DNA from: Branchinecta lynchi
Lineage: Eukaryota > Arthropoda > Branchiopoda > Anostraca > Branchinectidae
Reading direction: 5' to 3'
Length of the DNA stretch: 64,000 nucleotides
Assembly: GCA_023053575.1 (NCBI GenBank)
Contig: JAKZAP010000003.1
Coordinates: forward strand, 32,680,228-32,744,227
Shown here: in pieces, positions 57,441-64,000 of the stretch
Numbering within the stretch: the first letter of the stretch is position 1
Layout: each line of letters opens with the position of its first letter
Made by a program: the position numbers and the translations under genes
The notes under the pieces: generated by a model
What the model was told of the DNA's origin: nothing
Seen by the model: the letters and a program-made list of their open reading frames with translations, nothing else
Databases searched by the model: none

Positions 57441-58440
57441 TGGTAAATAAAAACTAACAGTCGTGAAGGAATGTTGAAATAGGTAAGGTAGTTTATGGAT
57501 ATAACAGAATTTTCTGTTACCGTGCCGGAATTGCGGGTGACGGCTCTACAGGGTCTGGAATGACTTCCAGCCGAGCCCCGTGGGGCAAGAAAAACTAGAC
57601 ATCAACTAAAATCATGAGCAGGATTTGAATGTTTGTGTATAATCTTCGGCCGGCAGACGGTAGAAGCGTTGAGGCAGCTAGAATGACCAGTTGGAAGTCG
57701 CCAGAGAATGAACTTGGCGTTGGTTGGTCAGTCAAGGTTTCGACATTATTTCGTATTTCCGGCTCTTCAAGGGTGGGCTTAAAGGGCTGACACTAGAGTC
57801 AGAAACACCCCAGCCCATTGAGTTTGGTAACAGTACAAGCGTGGATATGCTTCAGAAAATGCACAGTAGAGAAAGACCGATTACAGGAGCACTACCCATC
57901 GCGAATTAAGAGTTAAAAGATATATGCGAGTTTCCGCTTTTAGTTTTACCCTGAACGATAGAACCGGGGAGGTTGATATTTTGTTGGGATGCTACCTCAA
58001 CCTTTAAAAGACAAATGTAAAATAAATACGGAAGGGTTTGAATGAAATCAGGGGAATAGTCCAACTCCTGGAATAAATACTAACCCTGGACGAAGCGTGT
58101 AATCTGGCCACGGGCAATCCCGACGGGTATTTGCCATTTGGAGGAATTGGAGTAAGTTTGGTTCCAACACACCCCTGTCTGGGTAAAAACTTTCGACAGC
58201 GACTATCTTAAATAGAGAAAATTACGATTACAGCAATGTTCGGAAGGTTCCTCTAAAAGAAAAAGAAGTGGAGCTATGCATAGGATGGTATCCCTGTTTA
58301 AAAATGTCTGGATGGAAATCGAATTTCAGAACAATGTCTAGCATTGAATTCCTGAGGCTGGGGATTGTTAAACATGTGCAGCAACATGCCTTTACAATTC
58401 CAAAAGAGAAAGTTCAGAAGATTTTGAACCTGATCAGATG
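57441..58440. other. No recognised feature
   Basis: No long frame with a known motif and no clear repeat; a GC-richer patch lies at 57510-57600. Confidence 0.4.
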
Positions 58441-58642
58441 AAATTTTGATACCGGAAGATAAAGTTAAACTGTTTCACTGGGAAGGACGGTTCCCTAATA
58501 TAAGCCTACCGGCATTCTTTTCCATGCTAGGCTGCTTAAATAAAATTTTGATGCCGTAAGCTGAAGTCAAATAGTTTCACTGGGAAGGTCAGTTCCCTAC
58601 TACATGACTACCGACATTTTTCCCATGCTTGGCTGTTTATCT
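58441..58642. repeat. Tandem duplication, ~102-bp period
   Basis: AAATTTTGATACCGGAAGAT at 58441 and AAATTTTGATGCCGTAAGCT at 58543 begin two units that share GTTTCACTGGGAAGG, GGTTCCCTA/CAGTTCCCTA and CCATGCT(A/T)GGCTG boxes. Confidence 0.75.
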
Positions 58643-58916
58643 CAGGAGCTTTGAACGCCAATTCTTGCTCAAGCAAAAATGTGGGGAGAGACATAACTCG
58701 TGGGCTGCTAGAAGAAAGTTTCGAACTGTCGAGGAGCATCTTTATCTGCCCGAGATAACAGAACATTTTTTCCTTGATAGGAGAACAGCTAAAATCAGAC
58801 CGAGATTTTTGTCAGATTGCTCTAATTTTGACTGGGGTCGCATTTTGTAGAAGTACAAGATTTCGGGATAATTACTTGGTAAGACATCCCATTGCGGTCA
58901 AAGAATTGCGCACCAT

Positions 58917-59170
58917 CGTTCGGCTCGTAGAGGCGACAATAAAAGTTGATAAGATATAGCTGTTACAGATAGATGGCGTCAGGGGTCTGAGACTGTCTTG
59001 AAATCGAAGAACGGCTAAAGAAGCCTTTTTTGCGTGGTGTTCGTCGTCGTTCGGCTCGTAGAGGCAACAACAAAAGTTGATAATATATCGCTGTTACAGA
59101 TAGATGGCGTCAGGGGTCTGAAACTGTCTTGAAATCGAAGAACGGCTAAAGAAGCCTTTTTTGCGTGGTG
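58917..59170. repeat. Tandem duplication, 131-bp period
   Basis: 58917-59039 and 59048-59170 are nearly identical 123-bp units, each from CGTTCGGCTCGTAGAGG to TTTTTTGCGTGGTG, with an 8-bp spacer. The few differences indicate a recent event. Confidence 0.85.
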
Positions 59171-60860
59171 GGGTCGCTCAGTATAAGCCTTACAATGATT
59201 TACATAAAAACATTCATGTTGTGAGGCTGGTTGCCATGTCAATAGGTGGCCGACGTGAAAAAATTTACAGAAGTTTTCTGCGCATCGATGAGCCAAATCT
59301 TTGATCTGGTAAACGTGAAAACCATTACAAGAATTGTCTCCGTTCTCATTGCCTGGATTTTCGGGGCTAGATACATTTTTGACGGGAAGTCTCTCCGTCA
59401 AAATAGGGCGAAACCATCTTATGTCGTTGTCAATGCCGCGGCTAAGACTTGAGGGATTTCCCGTCATGGTGAGATGTGCGTCAAGTTGCAGGTGTTTATA
59501 AGGAAGGACAATTTCTAAGCCTTGTTGTTTCCAACCACGAAAGGATGCGTCTCAAAAGACAAGTCTGGGACATGTACGCAGTGGATATTTCTTCTATTCG
59601 GCCTGACCAATTTTCTGTGATGGTTGCTATTAAGAGCATGCATTTTTTCTTGTGTGCGCGAACTAGTTTTTGTTATTATATCATTGGAGAAAATACACTC
59701 CAGAGGTTTGGAGGTCCAAGTCTTGTTAGCAGCAAGATTTACTCAAACCAAACAAAGGAGGGTTTTTTAAAGGGACGACCCGGATTTATTAAACGTGATT
59801 GTCAGCTCCGTCGGAGCTTAGATGTCATAAGCACTTTTGCAAGGTAACTTAGTAACGTAACTCTCCTTTGAAAAGAATATGGAGCTCTCAATAGGTGGGA
59901 GAGTTATACCAACTCAGAAAACCTGGCTCTGCTCTCCCAGGCTGAACAATATTTGCAGTGAGTAACTCTGGAACAGAAACATGCATTCCCGGTAGTCCGC
60001 CGTGGGGTATAAATAGCAAAAGATAAACTAAAATATTAATCGGAATACTTGCAATTAAAAGCTTCCGATTGAAAAATATAACAAAAAGCTACAATGCTAC
60101 CCAGATATAAATTTTTTGCGACACTGTTCGAAGCTACAGTAAGGGTTGGCTACCTCTTAAAAATGATGTTCGTCACCCATAAGGGCTTCTTTATCCTTCA
60201 GTTCAAAGGATGATGTTTAAAGACTTTGCAGAAGGAGTGCTATCAGTCGTACTCGGCTGGTAATGGAAAGTCCTCAGGGGTGGTAGTTTACAGGTGATCG
60301 AAGGAGCGCTTTGCAGGAATTGGGCTTTTACGAAGGAGAAACGCCGCAAGGCTTGAGGAAGGAATCAACAGAAAGTCTGAAAGCAGCCGGAGTGTCAGAC
60401 GTGGAAGTGCAGTGCAATCTGGGATGCGAGAGCTTTCAGATACTGGAGAGACATACGGAAGGGCAAAGTTGACGTCGGCAATGGCTCTCAACGCTTGACT
60501 GACTATCCAAGTGCATGTGGAAACAAGGAAACTCCCATGCATTTTTTCAAGATATTTTTTGATTGGTTTGGAAAAAGGAAGGGAACAAGATAAACAACAG
60601 GTGAATATTAATGCAAGTGTGCACACGATACATAGTTGACTACTATTTATGCGATTTTGAGATTTGGGGGGAAGGATGCTGAGGTCCTAGGAATACAGGG
60701 AGGCCTTTGCTGCGGTTAAGGTTGACTCCATATTTTATACTACCAGCCCGTGCATGCGAGTGTGTGAATATAGTACTAACCTGTGGATCTGTTTTATCAT
60801 GTCTGATTCATGTGCTGATGGTGAGGCATAGGGGTATTAACAGAAACTAATCCGCTTGGA
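59171..60860. other. No recognised gene
   Basis: Frames of 100-150 codons exist on both strands (plus 59476-59847; minus 59467-59015), but none has a motif and they do not connect. A TGGGGTATAAATAGC TATA-like sequence at about 60003 precedes no recognised gene. Confidence 0.35.
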
Positions 60861-60861
60861 A

Positions 60862-61420
60862 TTCTTCAGTAAGGTTCAAATGGCAAGGTAGCTTGTCAGA
60901 GATTATTCCTGTCCTAACTTGTTTTCGACAATGGTGAGTCTTATCTCCCTAAATCTTCAAATCGGCCATATCTTATTGTCTCGACTCTTTGCATCCTGCT
61001 TACTTTCATAAAGACCATGCTTTCGTCTAAATAGCCTACGCGGGCGACTTGCTCTTAGTAAGCCGTAGGAGATTCACACTCACAAAAAAATGGAAGTAAG
61101 CTGTCGTCGGAACTTCTCAAAATCGGCCTTGAAGTTAACCTGTCAAAATGTGAGTACCTGCAATTCAACCCTTCGTCAAATGGTTCGAATGCATCCAAAG
61201 CTTCTATCACTTTGGATCGTTCATCGTCAAATCAATGGACTCTCTACGGTGGCTCGACATAGCCTTCAAATCATGATTTTCCAAATTTTGCACATCGGTT
61301 GTTCAAGAAGTTTATAAATCAATCCGTAGCGCCTATGGGCGCATCGTCCCCAACCGAGGACGCTATAATCGTAAAGCTTTGGGAAATTCGTACAGCACGT
61401 TCTGCGCTCCTTCTATACTA
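60862..61420 (+). pseudogene. LINE-C reverse transcriptase fragment
   Basis: This copies 63548-64000 with many substitutions, from TTCAGTAAGGTTCAAATGGC onward. The catalytic box is damaged (YAGD where the downstream copy has YLDD). After the aligned part it continues with a segment reading SIRSAYGRIVPNRGRYN, probably the region that lies beyond the window in the other copy. It ends where the second LINE-C copy begins. Confidence 0.75.
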
Positions 61421-61489
61421 TTTCGTTCTGGCGTCACTCTGCGAAAGAAGGAGATTCAAATTACGAGATCATTTTGTCACATTAAATCT

Positions 61490-61758
61490 GGGTAAAAATC
61501 GGGTATGAAGTTTTTCGTCTTCATGAATTCCACCGAATGCCCAAGCGCTGCTTTCGCTGTCAATCCCCAAACCACGGTGTAGCCAAATGCCCGCATCCGT
61601 CTGATTCTCCAAAATGCGCTCGTTGTGCTGGTTGCCACAGTTACAGCAAAGATTCGCCTTGCTCACTGCCTCCAAAGTGTGCCAATTGCGACGGTTGTCA
61701 TGTTTCTTTTAGCCTCAGATGCAGCGTTATGAGGAAAGCCGTGGGTCTTGGCAAATAA
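61490..61758 (+). pseudogene. LINE-C ORF1 C-terminus with zinc knuckles
   Basis: The frame ending at TAA 61758 has three cysteine clusters: CFRCQSPNHGVAKC (CCHC), CARCAGCHSYSKDSPC and CANCDGCHVSFSLRC. Such knuckles bind nucleic acid in LINE ORF1 proteins. The upstream part of ORF1 is missing because the element is 5'-truncated. Confidence 0.75.
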
Positions 61759-61761
61759 TGT

Positions 61762-64000
61762 TTTTTTAGAAAAAAAAAATTTCGCTGTGTGTCATTAAAT
61801 GTAAATGGCACAAAGGACAAAGATCTTCTACTTGATGATTTGTTAGGCAGCTCCGACATTCTTTGTCTCCAAGAGCATCTGCTGTCCGCCCCCAGTAGCG
61901 AAAGTTTGAGCAGATCTCCTGAGCATTTTGTGTTCATCCAGCCGGCAATGAAAACTAGAGGTCGTCCTTCCGGTGGGTTGGCCATTTTTCTTCGAGCCAG
62001 CGAGTGTTCAGCACCACCAAAACTGTTCCAGTCTGGACGTTACGTTCTTGCCGTTCAGCTGGACAATATTGTTCTTGTTAACATTTATTTACCTTGCGAC
62101 CGGCGGAACATTGCATCACATAGTTCATTTGCTAAGGCTTGTCAGAAAATTAGAACACTTCTGTCAGACATTTCACGGAAAGGAATGAAATGGGCTCTTG
62201 TTGGGGATATCAACACTGATCTTCTGACTTCCTCTGTTCGGACTGATTTTTCGCTTCTTTACCGGTAGCTCACAGTCTCATTGAGAAATCTCTACCCTGT
62301 TCATATATACATAATCGTGTTGCTAATGTTTCCAACCTTGATCATTTTATTGTTTCTGAAACATGTCTTGTTGACGGTATTGTTGAGGTTGATGAGGAGA
62401 AAATTGAGGACGACCACCTGCCTCTGTCTTTCTGTTTGGTTGTCCCTGTTTCTCGAATCAGTTGTCCAATCCCAAGAAGTCCTGGATCCAAAAGCGTAAC
62501 GGGAATCGTATAGATGCTTTGCTCTACATTTCTACGTTAACTAATCTTCTCTCGCTTTTAAAAGTTCCTTTTCACCTTCTTCAGACTGGTATAGCAGCTA
62601 CTACTTCGTCCGTTGATATTAATTGTTATGATAGCGAGCTTGTCCATTGCTTGAAATTGGCAGCCCATACTGCTGTACCGACTGAGAGAATTCGAGTTGG
62701 TACAAGGAAACCTATTTGGAAAGTCAGTCCTGAAGTTAAGAAGGCAAAAAACACGTCAAAATTTTGGCTAAAAACTTGGATTGCTTGTGGACGCCCAGAG
62801 AATGGTACTGTCTTTAATCTAAAAGCTAAAACGAAGCGTGAATACAAATCTTCACTTAAAAATGCTCGTTTGAATGGCTTAGATGCTCCCAGTGACAAAA
62901 AAGCGTGGCAAAAGGTCTTTCGTACAGATAAAGGTTCAGCTGTACCTCCTTCCACGCTAACGAAGGCTGACTGGACCAGCCACTACAGTGGTCTATTCAG
63001 TGGTTGCAAAAACCAGATTCAGCAGCACTTTGAAAATTTACTTCTTTAATACCTACCAAGGAAGTTATTTCAACCTTCAGTTCTTCCCGTTACTTGTTCT
63101 TCCATCGAAATTGCTTTCCAAAAATTAAGAAGAACTGGTTCTACAGATTCTGATGGCCTTAGTGCCGATTTTTTCAAAATTGAGTGTCCAGCTTTCGGTG
63201 ATTAAGCGAGGGAAAGACGCGGACCTTTGCAAAAGCTATCGGCCAATTACAGTTTCTTGTACCATAAGCAAAATCCTGGAATACGTCCTTCTTTCAGAAA
63301 TAGTTGAAAAATGTCGCTTTGGTTCAATGCGGTTTGGATTCCGTTCGAGCGCCAGTTGTGCGCACGCTCATCACATATTGACAAAAATGATGAAACAGGC
63401 TACCCGCGACAAGTCTGCTATACATATATGTTCTATAGATATAGCTGGTGCTTTTGACAATATAACGCACTCTCAGGTCCTATTTTCTCTCATTACTTCT
63501 GGCGTGAATCTGTCTGTTGTCTATCTGTTAAAATTTTGGTATGGTCATTCTTCAGTAAGGTTCAAATGGCAAGGTAGCTTGTCAGAGATTATTCCAGTCC
63601 GAACTGGTGTTTGTCAAGGGGGAGTCTTATCTCCATACATCTTCAAATTGGCCATATCTTCTTGTCTTGATTCTTTGCATCCTGCTTACTTTTATAAAGA
63701 CCACGCCTTCAGCTACATAGCTTACTTGGATGACTTGCTCTTAGTAAGCCGTACCCGATCCACAATCACCAACAATGTCTGTAAGCTGTCGTCTGAACTT
63801 CTCAAAATCGGTCTTGAAGTTAACCTCTCAAAATGTGAGTACCTGCATTTCAACCCTTCGTCAAATCGTTTGAATGCTAAAGCTTCTATCTCTCTTGGAT
63901 CGTTCATCGTCAGATCAACAGAATCTCTACGATGGCTTGGCATACCATTCAAATCCTCGTTGTCAAAATTTTGCTCTTCGGTTGTTCAAGAAGTTTCTAT
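61762..64000 (+). pseudogene. LINE-C ORF2 (endonuclease and RT), runs off the window
   Basis: The endonuclease begins SLNVNGTKD near 61789 (metal-binding Asn) with LQEHLL (Glu) and VGDINTDLL near 62200; its C-terminal histidine part is broken by a stop at 62266 and a frame change. 62462-63049 is the linker. RT: a KIGLEVNLSKCEYL-type end near 63835, DIAGAFDNITH at 63438, GVCQGGVLSP at 63608, and YLDD at 63723-63734. Stops at 63048 and 63204 show decay. YLDD rather than F/YADD is unusual among APE-type LINEs. The clade was not determined and the 3' end is outside the window. Confidence 0.8.

Noticed and set aside
59015..59467. 150-codon minus-strand frame
   Set aside because: It runs through the 131-bp tandem duplication, has no motif, and overlaps competing plus-strand frames.

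Overview
The window looks like transposon-rich nuclear DNA from a metazoan, probably an invertebrate. The support is a Ty3/gypsy element of the Gmr1-like type, Polinton/Maverick remnants, three LINE lineages, tRNA-derived SINEs, Helitron2/Helentron-type elements and Harbinger-like and hAT-like MITEs. Coding blocks are interrupted, introns are implied, and there is nothing operon-like. The species cannot be named. No conserved single-copy host gene, rRNA gene or intact tRNA gene was recognised.

Layout. 1-1.5 kb: inverted Helentron-like copy running off the left edge. 1.5-6.3 kb: short duplications, a hAT-like element, a strict 21-bp minisatellite and a dispersed tandem array (family R3). 6.8-9.1 kb: block 1 of a duplicated locus, with a small secreted-peptide precursor and a six-cysteine exon around a 175-bp inverted repeat. 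10-11.5 kb: second R3 array. 11.5-12.8 kb: LINE fragments. 13-18.8 kb: decayed Polinton (packaging ATPase, SAP-domain ORF, protein-primed DNA polymerase B), with a ~1-kb direct duplication carrying a SINE. 18.8-22.8 kb: nothing recognised. 22.8-28.95 kb: a young Gmr1-like retrotransposon with near-identical LTRs. 29.5-30.1 kb: remnant of a second gypsy integrase. 31.1-40.9 kb: block 2 of the duplicated locus, split by LINE-A (itself split by a Helentron-like copy), about 2 kb of other DNA, and a Harbinger-like MITE. 41.4-42.9 kb: R2 repeat and a third peptide copy. 43 kb: minisatellite and two tRNA-like sequences. 46.3-50.1 kb: the longest Helentron-like copy, inserted in an R2 repeat. 50.1-54.5 kb: R2 arrays. 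54.5-57.4 kb: LINE-B pseudogene. 57.4-60.9 kb: mostly unrecognised, with two tandem duplications. 60.9-64 kb: two LINE-C copies, the second running off the right edge.

The best candidates for host biology are the two small gene families of the duplicated locus. The peptide family keeps a C-x5-C ring in three copies while the ring residues change. The six-cysteine exon keeps its cysteine order in two copies, while its middle has diverged far more than its coding ends. This pattern is known from rapidly evolving secreted peptides, but nothing here shows expression. The rest is best read as layered transposon history, and several insertions can be dated relative to each other from empty sites inside the window.
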